From Hoeflea_A sp963921345 (GTDB taxonomy: Bacteria; Pseudomonadota; Alphaproteobacteria; Rhizobiales; Rhizobiaceae), in NCBI GenBank assembly GCA_963921345.3, contig CAWUFE020000009.1, forward strand, positions 186,001-250,000: DNA of 64,000 nt, read 5' to 3'. Positions 25,097-33,840 of this stretch are shown one piece after another. Position numbers and translations under genes: made by a program. Position 1 is the first letter of the stretch. Each line of letters opens with the position of its first letter. The notes beneath the pieces are model-generated. The model had not been told where the DNA came from and made no database searches. It saw nothing but the letters and a program-made list of their open reading frames with translations.

Positions 25097-26071
25097 ATGA
25101 CTTCCGATACCCGCAAGACCTGGAGCCGCGAAGAAGCGCAGGCGATCCACGACCTTCCGTTCAACGACCTGATCTTTCGGGCGCAGACCGTGCACCGGCG
25201 CCACTTCGACCCCAACCGGGTGCAGATGAGCCGGCTGCTCAGCATCAAGACCGGCGGCTGCCCGGAAGATTGCGGCTATTGCAGCCAGTCGGCCCACCAC
25301 GACACCGGACTGAAGGCGTCGAAACTGGAGGCGGTCGAGACGGTCGTTGACGAGGCGCGCCGCGCCCGCGATGCCGGGGCGACCCGCTACTGCATGGGGG
25401 CGGCCTGGCGCAACCCCAAGCCGCGCGACATGCCGGCGCTCGTCGCCATGGTCGAAGGCGTGCGGGCGCTGGGCATGGAGACCTGCATGACGCTCGGCAT
25501 GCTGACGCCCGAGCAGGCCGGCGAACTGAAGGCGGCGGGCCTCGACTATTACAATCACAATCTCGACACGTCGGAAGAACACTACGCCAAGATCATCACC
25601 ACCCGGACCTATGCCGACCGGCTGGAGACGCTGGCGCATGTGCGCGAGGCCGGGATCAAGGTCTGCGCCGGCGGCATTCTCGGCATGGGCGAGACGGCGG
25701 GCGACCGGATTTCCATGCTGGTGACGCTCGCCAACCTGCAGGAGCCGCCGGAAAGCGTGCCGATCAACATGCTGATCCCGATTCCCGGCACGCCGCTGGC
25801 ATTTGCCGAGCGCATCGAGCCGCTGGATTTCATCCGCACCATTGCGCTGGCCCGCATCATGATGCCGAAAAGCCATGTGCGCCTGTCGGCCGGCCGTACC
25901 GAGATGTCGGAAGAGACCCAGGCGCTGTGTTTCCTCGCCGGCGCCAACTCGATCTTCACAGGTGACACGCTGCTGACCGCCGACAATCCGGAAGACGACG
26001 CCAGGCTGTTCCGCAAGCTCGGCGTGCTGCCGGAAGAACTCCCGGCTGCGGAGAGTGCGGCGGCCGAATAG
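25097..26071 (+). CDS. bioB: Biotin synthase BioB
   Basis: A 324-residue radical-SAM enzyme that inserts sulfur into dethiobiotin in the last step of biotin synthesis. The SAM-cluster motif CPEDCGYC gives Cys55, Cys59 and Cys62; YYNHNLDTS, KVCAGGILGMGE and HVRLSAGRTEM are BioB signatures, and the Arg in the last is a ligand of the [2Fe-2S] cluster. Length and sequence are canonical. I chose ATG 25097 by homology; upstream in-frame starts exist (25028, 25055) and the ribosome site is poor. No other bio genes are nearby, and I could not find the alphaproteobacterial BioR box upstream. Confidence 0.95.
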   Translation: MTSDTRKTWSREEAQAIHDLPFNDLIFRAQTVHRRHFDPNRVQMSRLLSIKTGGCPEDCGYCSQSAHHDTGLKASKLEAVETVVDEARRARDAGATRYCMGAAWRNPKPRDMPALVAMVEGVRALGMETCMTLGMLTPEQAGELKAAGLDYYNHNLDTSEEHYAKIITTRTYADRLETLAHVREAGIKVCAGGILGMGETAGDRISMLVTLANLQEPPESVPINMLIPIPGTPLAFAERIEPLDFIRTIALARIMMPKSHVRLSAGRTEMSEETQALCFLAGANSIFTGDTLLTADNPEDDARLFRKLGVLPEELPAAESAAAE

Positions 26072-26080
26072 CCGCGCCGG

Positions 26081-27064
26081 TTACCCGCTGCCGCGCCGTT
26101 TGATGGCGCCCGACAGGACACACAGCAATTCAAACAGGATGGAAGCGCCGAGCCATCCGGTGCCGCCGGTTTGGTCGAAGGGCGGCGAGACCTCGACGAG
26201 ATCGGCCGCGACCAGGTTCGTTCCTTCGAGTTCGCGAACGAATTGCTGTGCCTGGAAACTGGTCGGTCCGCCGATTTCCGGGGTGCCGGTGCCCGGCGCG
26301 TAGGCCGGATCGATGAAATCGATGTCGAACGTGCAATAGGCGGGCCGGTCGCCCAGGACCTGCCGCGCCTGGGCCATGACGTCGCTGATACCGCGGTCGA
26401 ACACCTCTTCGATGCGAATGATCGTGACGCCCTGCTGCAGACCCCACTCGACGTCGTCCAGATTGTAGGCGGTGCCACGAATGCCGATCTGGATCATCCG
26501 CTTCGGATCCACCAGGCCCTCTTCGATCGCCCGGCGGAACGGCGTGCCATGGGTGAGCTTCGAGCCGTCGAAGTAGTCGTCGAAAAGATCGGTGTGAGCA
26601 TCGAACTGCACCAGGCCGAGCGGCTCGTCGCCGGCCAGGCCGCGCAGAACCGGCAGGGTCGTCAGATGGTCGCCGCCGGCCGTCAGGGGGGCGATTCCGA
26701 GCGCCCCGATCTTCCGATAATAGCCGGTAATGCGTTTCAAGCTGTCGTGCAGGTCAGCCGGATTGACGCCGACGTCGCCGAGGTCGGCACAATTTGCCTC
26801 GGTAAACGGGCTGGCGCCCGTCGCCGGGTTCATCGCCCGGATCATGGTCGAATAGTCCCTGAGCTGGCGCGGCCCGTGTCGCGGCCCCGGGCGGTTGGTG
26901 GTGCCGGCATCCCAGGGCACGCCGACGATGCCGAGGTCGACATCGGCGATCTCCGGCGCATCCAGCGTCAGGAACGGCAACCGCATGAATGTCGGCAGGC
27001 CGGCGAAGCGCGGCAGTTCGATCCCGGAGACGGGATGGAAGAATCCGGCGGGTGTTCTGGTCAT
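26081..27064 (-). CDS. Ureohydrolase 1 (agmatinase/guanidino-acid hydrolase family)
   Basis: A 327-residue arginase-superfamily enzyme with all manganese-binding motifs: GGDHLTT, FDAHTDLFDDY and FDIDFIDPAYAPGTGTPE. The family hydrolyses guanidino groups to urea plus an amine (agmatine, guanidinobutyrate, guanidinopropionate, guanidine and others); the substrate cannot be read from sequence alone. It follows ureohydrolase 2 by 9 bp on the same strand and is the last gene of the importer/hydrolase operon. Its stop is 9 bp from the convergent bioB stop. Confidence 0.92.
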   Translation of the reverse strand: MTRTPAGFFHPVSGIELPRFAGLPTFMRLPFLTLDAPEIADVDLGIVGVPWDAGTTNRPGPRHGPRQLRDYSTMIRAMNPATGASPFTEANCADLGDVGVNPADLHDSLKRITGYYRKIGALGIAPLTAGGDHLTTLPVLRGLAGDEPLGLVQFDAHTDLFDDYFDGSKLTHGTPFRRAIEEGLVDPKRMIQIGIRGTAYNLDDVEWGLQQGVTIIRIEEVFDRGISDVMAQARQVLGDRPAYCTFDIDFIDPAYAPGTGTPEIGGPTSFQAQQFVRELEGTNLVAADLVEVSPPFDQTGGTGWLGASILFELLCVLSGAIKRRGSG

Positions 27065-27073
27065 CGATCTGGC

Positions 27074-28057
27074 TCAGCGTCCTTGCGACTTGTTTTCCGC
27101 GATCATCGCGATCATCTCGAACATGATAGCAGCAGCGCGAAGGGCTGTGATCTGGTTGGGGCTGTCCTTGGTCGGCATCAGGCACACGACATCGCCGCCG
27201 ACGATGTTCATGCCGCGCACGGCATGCAGCAGCTCGACCGCCTCGTCGATCGAAAACCCGCACACGCCGGCCTCGATATTGGCGACGCCCGGTGCGACGG
27301 TCGGGTCGAGGCAGTCGAGGTCGAAGGTGATGTAGACCGGGTGGCCCGCGAGCGTTTCCCGGATCTGGGCAACGACCTCGGCGGCGCCGCGGCGACGGTA
27401 ATCCTTCATGGTCACGACGTTGTAACCCACGTCGTAGGACGGCTGCAGCCAGTCCAGCGTGCGGGTATGACCGCGCAGCCCGATCTGCATGGAGCGGGTC
27501 GGGTCCACATCGCCCTGATCGGCAAGATAGGCGCCCCAATGGGCCGCCGACTTCCTGGCGCCGAGGAAGTGGTCGACGCCGGTATAGACGTCCGTATGGG
27601 CGTCGAGATGCAGGAAGCAGACCGGCTCACCGCCGGCGATTTCGCCGCGCCCGAGCGCCTGGACGATGCCGCCGGTGATCGAGTGATCGCCGCCGATCGA
27701 AACCGGACGGGCGCCCGCCGCGTCGATGTCACGGTAAAACCGGGTGATCTGCTCGATGCAGTGTTCGTTGTCGTTGGCGCGCGGAAACGGAACGTCGCCG
27801 ACATCGGCGATGTTTGCCGCCGTCCACGGATCGATGCCGAACTCCCCGTGCATGCGCCGCAGCATCGCCGAAACGTTGCGCACAGCGCGCGGTCCCAGGT
27901 GCTGGTCGCGCTCCGTCGTGCCGTTGCCGGTCGAGTGCGGCACGCCGACGAGCGCGATATCGCGGCCCGACGGCCCCGTGTTTTCGCAGCGAAACAGCGT
28001 CGGAACACCCCACCAGTAGAGGTTGCTCATCATGCTCGCATCATGTTCTTCAGCCAC
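27074..28057 (-). CDS. Ureohydrolase 2 (agmatinase/guanidino-acid hydrolase family)
   Basis: A 327-residue paralogue of the preceding enzyme with GGDHSITGG, HLDAHTDVY and FDLDCLDPTVAPGVA, so the binuclear Mn site is complete. The two paralogues differ in the loops that set specificity in this family, so different substrates, or a heteromer, are possible. Start: GTG 28057 with AGAGGAA nine bases upstream; the frame opens at 28165 and an in-frame ATG pair lies eight codons inside. It is 76 bp downstream of the ABC permease gene, with a GC-rich stem-loop between. Confidence 0.9.
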   Translation of the reverse strand: MAEEHDASMMSNLYWWGVPTLFRCENTGPSGRDIALVGVPHSTGNGTTERDQHLGPRAVRNVSAMLRRMHGEFGIDPWTAANIADVGDVPFPRANDNEHCIEQITRFYRDIDAAGARPVSIGGDHSITGGIVQALGRGEIAGGEPVCFLHLDAHTDVYTGVDHFLGARKSAAHWGAYLADQGDVDPTRSMQIGLRGHTRTLDWLQPSYDVGYNVVTMKDYRRRGAAEVVAQIRETLAGHPVYITFDLDCLDPTVAPGVANIEAGVCGFSIDEAVELLHAVRGMNIVGGDVVCLMPTKDSPNQITALRAAAIMFEMIAMIAENKSQGR

Positions 28058-28082
28058 GGACGATTTTCCTCTTGTTGGAGAA

Positions 28083-28110
28083 GGGGCCGGCGCATGTAAG
28101 CACCGGCCCC
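28083..28110 (-). promoter_or_regulatory. Intercistronic stem-loop before ureohydrolase 2
   Basis: A perfect 8-bp stem GGGGCCGG/CCGGCCCC (28083-28090 with 28103-28110) and a 12-nt loop in the 76-bp gap between the permease and hydrolase genes. No T-run follows on the minus strand, so partial attenuation or mRNA protection is more likely than termination. Confidence 0.45.
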
Positions 28111-28133
28111 GGGCTCGCTGAACGTCGTTGCGA

Positions 28134-29705
28134 TCAGCTGCCGCCGGCTCTTCTGCGGTAGACACCCTGGGCGATGCGGTCGATCACCATGGCGCAGAAC
28201 AGGATCGCCAGGCCGCCGAGCAGCCCCTGGCCCTTGGCGGCGTATTGCAGCGCTTCCAGGATCAGCGCGCCGAGACCTTCGGCCCCGATCAGCGATGCGA
28301 TCACCACCATCGACAGCGACATCAGGATCGTCTGGTTGATGCCGGTCATGATCGACGGCAGCGCCAGCGGCAGTTCCACGCTGAACAGCAGTTGCCACCG
28401 GGAACACCCGAACGCGATCGCCGCTTCCTTGGTTGTTTCGGGAACGCCGCGCATGCCCAGTGCCGTCAGCCGGATGACCGGCGGCATGGCGAATATGATC
28501 GTCGCCAGAACGCCCGGCGGCTTGCCGGTGCCGAAAAAGGCGATGATCGGGATCAGGTAGACGAAGGCCGGCATGGTCTGCATGAAGTCCAGCACCGGCT
28601 CGGCCAGCGCATAGGCGCGGCGCGACTTGCCGAACCAGATACCCAGCGGAATGCCGAAGAGGATGCACAGAAAGGCGCCGGCACCGATGAGGGCGACGGT
28701 GATCATCGAGATTTCCCACAGCCCCATGAAAGCGAGATAGAGCAGGGCGGCGGTGGTGAAGATGGCGACCCGCGGACCGGCCAAGCGATAGGCCATCACC
28801 ACGATCACCAGCATGACCACCGGCCAGGGCGTCTGGATCAACAGCACTTCCAGGCCGTCGAGCACCCAGCGCACGGCGTCCGTCACGCCGTCGAAGACGC
28901 CGCTGAAATTGTTGGCCAGCCAGTCGAACCCCTCGTCGCCCAACCTTGCCAGAGTGGCGAAATACTCCTTCTGCACCGGAAATTCGGTGATGGAGATCCG
29001 GTCGCCCAGCCAGCCGCCGGTCAGCTGCGCCAGCAGTTCGTTGGGATTGGCGACAGTGAAGCGAATGAGGGTCAGCGGCCAGATCGCCAGAACCAGAAGC
29101 GCGCCGAAACCGGCATTGGTCCAGTTGACGCCGGACTGGACCTTCGGGTTTGTCCGCCATTTGAGATATTGCGCCTCATAGGCGACATTCGCGTAGAACC
29201 CCTCCAGCAGCTTGACGACGACCAGCACCGCCAGGCCGGCCAGCAGGATCGTTGTGGCCTCGTTGGCGGCGAGATCGGCCTGCTCCTTGGCGGCGGCCGC
29301 TGCCTTTTTCAGGTTCTCGGCGATCTTCAGCTTGCCTTCCGCGTCTTGCGCGTTGCCGGCGGCCAGCAGCTCCTGCGCCTGCTGTTCGCGCTTGGCGATG
29401 TTGGCGAGCAGCCGTTCGTATTTCGCCAGCTGGTCGGCGCCGAGGTCCCCCCACAGGCCGCGGCCGATCTGCACCAGCGCGAACAGTTCGAGAATGAGGA
29501 ATATCCAGAAGAAACCCCACACGCCGCGCAGCGCACCCCATAAGGGGCCGAAGACCGCTGCCATGGTGTTCCACGACCAGGCGAAGCCGGTGGTACCCTG
29601 GATCTTGCGAAACTCGGCCTCGTAATAGGCGCCGTTCTCGCCGGCGAATTCGTCCATCTGCTCGTTTGCGGCATCCGGGGCCGCCTGAATTGCCATGTCG
29701 GTCAC
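28134..29705 (-). CDS. ProW/OpuAB-type ABC permease with extra N-terminal membrane domain
   Basis: A 523-residue protein, about 200 residues longer than usual. The C-terminal half is a standard binding-protein-dependent permease of the betaine/proline class (LGIPLGIWFGKSRR, DFMQTMPAFVYLIPIIAFFG, EAAIAFGCSRWQLLFSVELPLALPSI). Before it lies a separate domain resembling DUF2628 (residues about 30-90; YYEAEFRKIQG, FAWSWNTMAAVFGPLWGALRG), then a coiled-coil stretch rich in Ala, Lys and Glu (about 95-145). The added part may regulate or anchor the transporter. The start overlaps the ATPase stop by 4 bp (ATGA). Confidence 0.88.
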   Translation of the reverse strand: MTDMAIQAAPDAANEQMDEFAGENGAYYEAEFRKIQGTTGFAWSWNTMAAVFGPLWGALRGVWGFFWIFLILELFALVQIGRGLWGDLGADQLAKYERLLANIAKREQQAQELLAAGNAQDAEGKLKIAENLKKAAAAAKEQADLAANEATTILLAGLAVLVVVKLLEGFYANVAYEAQYLKWRTNPKVQSGVNWTNAGFGALLVLAIWPLTLIRFTVANPNELLAQLTGGWLGDRISITEFPVQKEYFATLARLGDEGFDWLANNFSGVFDGVTDAVRWVLDGLEVLLIQTPWPVVMLVIVVMAYRLAGPRVAIFTTAALLYLAFMGLWEISMITVALIGAGAFLCILFGIPLGIWFGKSRRAYALAEPVLDFMQTMPAFVYLIPIIAFFGTGKPPGVLATIIFAMPPVIRLTALGMRGVPETTKEAAIAFGCSRWQLLFSVELPLALPSIMTGINQTILMSLSMVVIASLIGAEGLGALILEALQYAAKGQGLLGGLAILFCAMVIDRIAQGVYRRRAGGS

Positions 29706-30775
29706 GCCTTGCCTCCCTGGATGCCCGCCAGCAGGGTGGACTTGTTGATGACGCCGATATCGCGGCCCTCGTCGTCCTCGATGACGATCGGCTGGTCGGT
29801 GGTGATGGCGATGTCGATGAGCTGGTCGAGATCGGTGCCGTGATGGGCCCGCGGGCTTTTGCTCAGGTCTTCGTTGTGGGCCGGGCGGTAGGCGTCGAAC
29901 GGTTCCATGATGGAGTGGGCAAAGACCAGTTTGAGCTTGGAAATGCCCTCGACGAAATCCCGCACATAATCGTCCGCCGGCTTGGTGACGATGTCCTCGG
30001 GCGTGCCGATCTGGACGATTCTGCCGTCCTTCATGATGGCGATGCGGTCGCCGATGCGGATCGCCTCGTCGAGATCGTGGGTGATGAACACGGTGGTCTT
30101 GTCGAGCTCCGCCGACAGCGTCATGAACTGGTCCTGCAGCTGCCGGCGGATCAGCGGGTCGAGCGCCGAAAACGGTTCGTCCATCAGCAGCACGTCCGGG
30201 TCGGATGCCAGCGCCCTGGCAAGTCCGACGCGCTGCTGCATGCCGCCGGAGAGCTCATGCGGGAAGCGGTCCTCGTAGCCGTGCAGGTTGACCATCCGCA
30301 GGCAGCGCTGGGAGACGTCCCACCGTTCCGATTTCGGCTCGCCGCGCACCTGCAGCGGAAACCCGACATTGTCGCGCACCGTGCGATGCGGCAGCAGCGC
30401 CATGTGCTGGAACACCATGCCGAGATTGCGCGCCCGCATTTCCCGCAGCTCAGCGCTCTTCAGCGCGATCATGTCCCGGCCGAGTACCGATATGCTGCCT
30501 GCCGTCGGTTCGATCAGCCGGTTGAGGTGCCGCACCAGGGTCGACTTGCCGGAACCGGACAGGCCCATAATGCAGAAGATCTCGCCCCGCCGGACACGAA
30601 ACGAGCAGTCGGCGAGCCCGACCACGCATCCGAATTCCTCCAGCACTTCCGATTTCGACAGCCCGCGCTGTTCGACCGCCCTCATCGCCTCGTCGACATC
30701 GGCGCCGAAAATCTTCCACACGCCATCCACGACGATGACCTCGTCGCCCACGGTCCCGTTCATATGCCTGCTCAC
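29702..30775 (-). CDS. ProV/OpuAA-type ABC ATPase
   Basis: A 357-residue ATPase of the quaternary-amine-transporter class: Walker A GLSGSGKST, Q-loop VFQHMALLPHRTV, signature LSGGMQQRV, Walker B VLLMDEPFSALDP and H-loop TVFITHDLDEA. The C-terminal 80 residues form a CBS-like regulatory segment ending in IVIEDDEGRDIGVINKSTLL, as in ProV. Start: GTG 30775 or ATG 30763; neither ribosome site is decisive. It is coupled to the permease by a 4-bp overlap and lies 67 bp after the binding-protein gene. Confidence 0.93.
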   Translation of the reverse strand: MSRHMNGTVGDEVIVVDGVWKIFGADVDEAMRAVEQRGLSKSEVLEEFGCVVGLADCSFRVRRGEIFCIMGLSGSGKSTLVRHLNRLIEPTAGSISVLGRDMIALKSAELREMRARNLGMVFQHMALLPHRTVRDNVGFPLQVRGEPKSERWDVSQRCLRMVNLHGYEDRFPHELSGGMQQRVGLARALASDPDVLLMDEPFSALDPLIRRQLQDQFMTLSAELDKTTVFITHDLDEAIRIGDRIAIMKDGRIVQIGTPEDIVTKPADDYVRDFVEGISKLKLVFAHSIMEPFDAYRPAHNEDLSKSPRAHHGTDLDQLIDIAITTDQPIVIEDDEGRDIGVINKSTLLAGIQGGKA

Positions 30776-30842
30776 AATTGGTTTCGCCCTTGCGCTCCCG
30801 GCCGCCCGGGCGGCCGGGACTTCGCCCGGCCACTGTAGCCGA

Positions 30843-31799
30843 TCAGTTCAGCCAGGAGTCGACGAGGTCGGCATTGTCCGACACCCATTTGCGGGCGAAG
30901 TCCTCGGGATCCATCTTGTCGACGACAAGCGCGTAGGTCATGTCCGACACGATATCGGTGCTGAACTTCACCTTGGAGAGGATGGCTGCCGCTTCCGGGT
31001 TCGTATCCTCCAGCGCGCTGGCGTAGTGGATGTGCAGATGGGCCGGGCTCCAGGCGACCGGCGCGTTGGATTTTTCCAGCCATTCGGGATCGTCCGTCGG
31101 CTGCACGATGGTCCACTGGGCCGGATCGTGCGCCGGCTCCTCGAGGATCACCAGATCGTAGAGGGCGAACATGTGGTGCGGCGTATAGCAATAGAAGACG
31201 ATATTGGCGTCCTGCGCGACCGCATTGTCGACCTCGGCAAGCGCAAGCGCCTCGTCCATTTCCTTCAGCTGCATGGTTTCCGCGTAGCCGTAGGATTTGG
31301 CCCGGATCTTTTCGATATTGGTGGACGCCCAGCCGGCGCCGCCGACCCACATTTCGCCCCTGCCGTCGCCGTCAGTGTCGAAATGCGCCGCCATGTCGGG
31401 ATCGGTCAGGTCGGACAGTTCCGCGATGCCGGTGCGCTCCTGCGTTCCCTTGGTCACGCAGATCGCCTGATCGGAGACCACGGCGTTGGGGTTCATCCGC
31501 ACGGATTTCCGCTGCTGCACGAACTTGTCGTTGAGATTGACCTGATTGGGCAGCCAGACCTCCGGATGCACCTGCATCGCGCCCGAATCCATCGCTTCGA
31601 AGATGATCGGATTGGTGCCGTTCTGCAGCTCGACATCAAGGCCGAGATTGTCCTCCAGCACCACCTTGAGCACATTGGCCGTGGCGCGCACCGACGGCCA
31701 GTTGGGCACGCCGATCACCACGTCGGCGGCTTGCGCAAACCCGCTTGCGATCAGCGTCCCCGCGAAAGCCACGCCGGCGAGTGTGATTTTGGTTTTCAT
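30843..31799 (-). CDS. ProX/OpuAC-type periplasmic binding protein
   Basis: A 318-residue receptor with a signal peptide ending FAQA. It has the family pattern VVIGVPNWPSVRATANVLKVVLEDNLGLDVEL, MDSGAMQVHPEVWLPNQ and VFYCYTPHHMFALYDL, with many Trp and Tyr residues that could form the cation-binding aromatic box. Proteins of this class bind quaternary ammonium compounds or other cations; given the neighbours, a guanidinium-bearing ligand is my inference. Start: ATG 31799 with AGGAGG upstream. A 6-bp CGGCCG stem-loop (31838-31854) separates it from the hydrolase gene upstream. Confidence 0.92.
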   Translation of the reverse strand: MKTKITLAGVAFAGTLIASGFAQAADVVIGVPNWPSVRATANVLKVVLEDNLGLDVELQNGTNPIIFEAMDSGAMQVHPEVWLPNQVNLNDKFVQQRKSVRMNPNAVVSDQAICVTKGTQERTGIAELSDLTDPDMAAHFDTDGDGRGEMWVGGAGWASTNIEKIRAKSYGYAETMQLKEMDEALALAEVDNAVAQDANIVFYCYTPHHMFALYDLVILEEPAHDPAQWTIVQPTDDPEWLEKSNAPVAWSPAHLHIHYASALEDTNPEAAAILSKVKFSTDIVSDMTYALVVDKMDPEDFARKWVSDNADLVDSWLN

Positions 31800-31864
31800 G
31801 GATGTTTCCTCCTGCTGTTGATTGAATTGCCTTTGTCCGGCCGTCCTTCGGCCGTTTGCGACGG

Positions 31865-32758
31865 TCAGGCCTCCTCCCGGCACAACGCCTGGCTCAGGCA
31901 GTGCACCCCGCCGCCGCCGAGCGTGAACATCGACATGTCCGGTTCGTACACCGTGAAGCCGAGCGCCCGCATCTTGGCGTTCAGTTCGCCGGCGCCCTTC
32001 ATCGACAGGACCTTGTCGTTGCCGAGAGCGACCAGGTTCACGCCGAGGTTCCTGGCTTCGCGATAGGGCACATCGACGAAATCGAAGCCCCAATAGTCCA
32101 GCTGTTCCACCACCCAGGGCTCCAGCGCATCGACGCAGGCGACCAGCAGTTTCTCGGCCAGCGGCACCACGAGGCCGTCCATGTGCACGAACTCCCGGCT
32201 GATCGGCGCGGTGATCGCCTCCCAGCCTTCCTGGCGCACGAAATCGGCGACCTGCTCCGAACCGGCGCTTTCCGAGCGTTCGCCGCAATAGCCGATCAGC
32301 ACCTTGCCCGGTTCGAGGATGACGAAATCGCCGCCTTCGAAGTGTCCGGCCGTCGCGAACTTCCAGATCGGGATATCCCGTTCCTGGTAGAATTTGATGG
32401 CGCTGACATAGTCGGCGCGGCGCACCTTCAGCTGCATGTGGCAGATCAGGGCCCCCCACGGCGTCATCGCCGACGAGTCGCGGGCGAAGAAGTTCCTGTG
32501 CAGGGCTTCGTCCGGCTCGAGATAGTGGCACGTTACGCCGTTCTCTTCGTAGATCGACACCATTTCCGCGTGCTGGGCCATCGCCTTCTGCCGGTCGAAT
32601 TTGACCCCCGTCTTGTGGGCGTTCGCCAGTGTCCGGCCGATCAGCGGACCGGCCTCCACCCAGCGGTAGAATTCGGGTTTGCCCAGGAGCACGTCGGTCA
32701 GCACCGCGTAGTCGTTGTTGATGCCCCATTTTTTTATCGGAGCCGCCGCATCCAGCAT
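31865..32758 (-). CDS. Amidinotransferase-fold hydrolase (DDAH/arginine-deiminase-like)
   Basis: A 297-residue guanidine-modifying enzyme. The catalytic residues are in place: Glu141-Gly-Gly-Asp144 (HFEGGDF), His192 (EFVHMDGL) and the nucleophile Cys287 in GGGGVHCLSQAL. The N-terminal NFFARDSSAM matches the substrate-binding Asp region of the fold. Members hydrolyse or transfer the amidino group of arginine, methylarginines or other guanidino acids. ATG 32758 has AGGAGG just before it. It is the first gene of the operon and is transcribed away from the LysR gene, so it is the most likely direct regulatory target. Confidence 0.88.
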   Translation of the reverse strand: MLDAAAPIKKWGINNDYAVLTDVLLGKPEFYRWVEAGPLIGRTLANAHKTGVKFDRQKAMAQHAEMVSIYEENGVTCHYLEPDEALHRNFFARDSSAMTPWGALICHMQLKVRRADYVSAIKFYQERDIPIWKFATAGHFEGGDFVILEPGKVLIGYCGERSESAGSEQVADFVRQEGWEAITAPISREFVHMDGLVVPLAEKLLVACVDALEPWVVEQLDYWGFDFVDVPYREARNLGVNLVALGNDKVLSMKGAGELNAKMRALGFTVYEPDMSMFTLGGGGVHCLSQALCREEA

Positions 32759-32857
32759 GAAACCTCCTGCCTCCGGAATTGATGTGTCGCTTTGTTTTCG
32801 GCGGTGGAAACTGACAGTTGGCTTAGTCGAATTAAATTACAAATGTCGAATATTAAG

Positions 32858-32873
32858 TTGTATGAATATGCAA
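32858..32873. promoter_or_regulatory. Candidate LysR-type binding site
   Basis: An imperfect dyad TTGtATgaatATgCAA in the very AT-rich 143-bp gap between the amidinohydrolase and the LysR gene. Its arms end in TTG and CAA, and the T-N11-A class of LysR site fits. Position between divergent genes supports control of both; the protein-site pairing is inferred. Confidence 0.4.
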
Positions 32874-32901
32874 TTATGGAAAATCGCGCAGGATTACGGA
32901 C

Positions 32902-33813
32902 ATGCATCCCGCACGGCTCGCAAAGGTAGACCTGCATTTGCTGCACGTATTCGTCGCGGTGGTGGAAGCTCAGGGGTTTTCGGCAGCGCAGGTTGCGCTC
33001 AACGTGTCGACCTCGACCATCAGCCGCCAGATCGCCGACCTGGAGCTGCGCCTGGGGATGCGGCTGTGCCAGAGAGGGCGCGTCGGGTTTCGGCTGACCG
33101 ACAAGGGGCGGCTGGTTTACCAGGCGGCGCTGAAGCTGTTTTCCTCGCTGGAAGAGTTCAGCAGCACCGTCGAGGGAACGCGCGGCAAGCTGATCGGACA
33201 GTTGTCGCTGGCGGTGATCGACAACTGGATCACCAATTCCGAGGCGCCGATCGTTAGCGTCCTGGCCAAGTTCAGCTCGGCGGCGCCGGATGTGCATATC
33301 GATCTGCATTCGCTGGCGCCGGACGATATCGAATACAGCGTGCTCGACGGCCACCAGACCATCGGCATCGGCGTGTTCCACAACCACAAGCCCGGCCTGG
33401 TCTATCAGCCGATCAGCTCCGAATATATGGGGCTCTACTGCGGACGCGGCCATCCGCTGTTCGACATCGACGATCCGCAGGAGCAGGAGGCCTGCCTGCA
33501 ATCCTCCAACCTGGCGACCCGCGCCTATCTTTCCGAGGAGAAGGTCGCCCCCGTATCCGTCGGCTTGAAATCGACCGCCACGGCCCATCAGATCGAAAGC
33601 GTGGCGCTTCTGGTGCTGACCGGCAATTTTGTCGGCTACCTGCCCGAATCCTATGCCCAGCCCTGGGTAGCGGAGGGCCGGTTGAAAAAGGTCCTGAAGG
33701 GAAAATACGATCTGATGACCCAGATCGAGACCGTTACCAAACGCGGCAGCAAGCTGACGCTGGTCGCCCGCACATTCCTCAAATATCTGATGGAGGAGAG
33801 CGCCGCAACCTGA
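32902..33813 (+). CDS. LysR family regulator of the guanidino-compound operon
   Basis: A 303-residue regulator: N-terminal winged helix (LHLLHVFVAVVEAQGFSAAQVALNVSTSTISRQIADLE) and a LysR substrate-binding domain (residues about 95-300). It is transcribed divergently from the amidinohydrolase, 143 bp away, which is the classic arrangement for a local activator. The effector would be the imported compound or its product. No strong ribosome site is visible; ATG 32902 fits the domain start. Confidence 0.92.
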   Translation: MHPARLAKVDLHLLHVFVAVVEAQGFSAAQVALNVSTSTISRQIADLELRLGMRLCQRGRVGFRLTDKGRLVYQAALKLFSSLEEFSSTVEGTRGKLIGQLSLAVIDNWITNSEAPIVSVLAKFSSAAPDVHIDLHSLAPDDIEYSVLDGHQTIGIGVFHNHKPGLVYQPISSEYMGLYCGRGHPLFDIDDPQEQEACLQSSNLATRAYLSEEKVAPVSVGLKSTATAHQIESVALLVLTGNFVGYLPESYAQPWVAEGRLKKVLKGKYDLMTQIETVTKRGSKLTLVARTFLKYLMEESAAT

Positions 33814-33840
33814 GGCCATTAGCCGAAGAATAATATCCGG

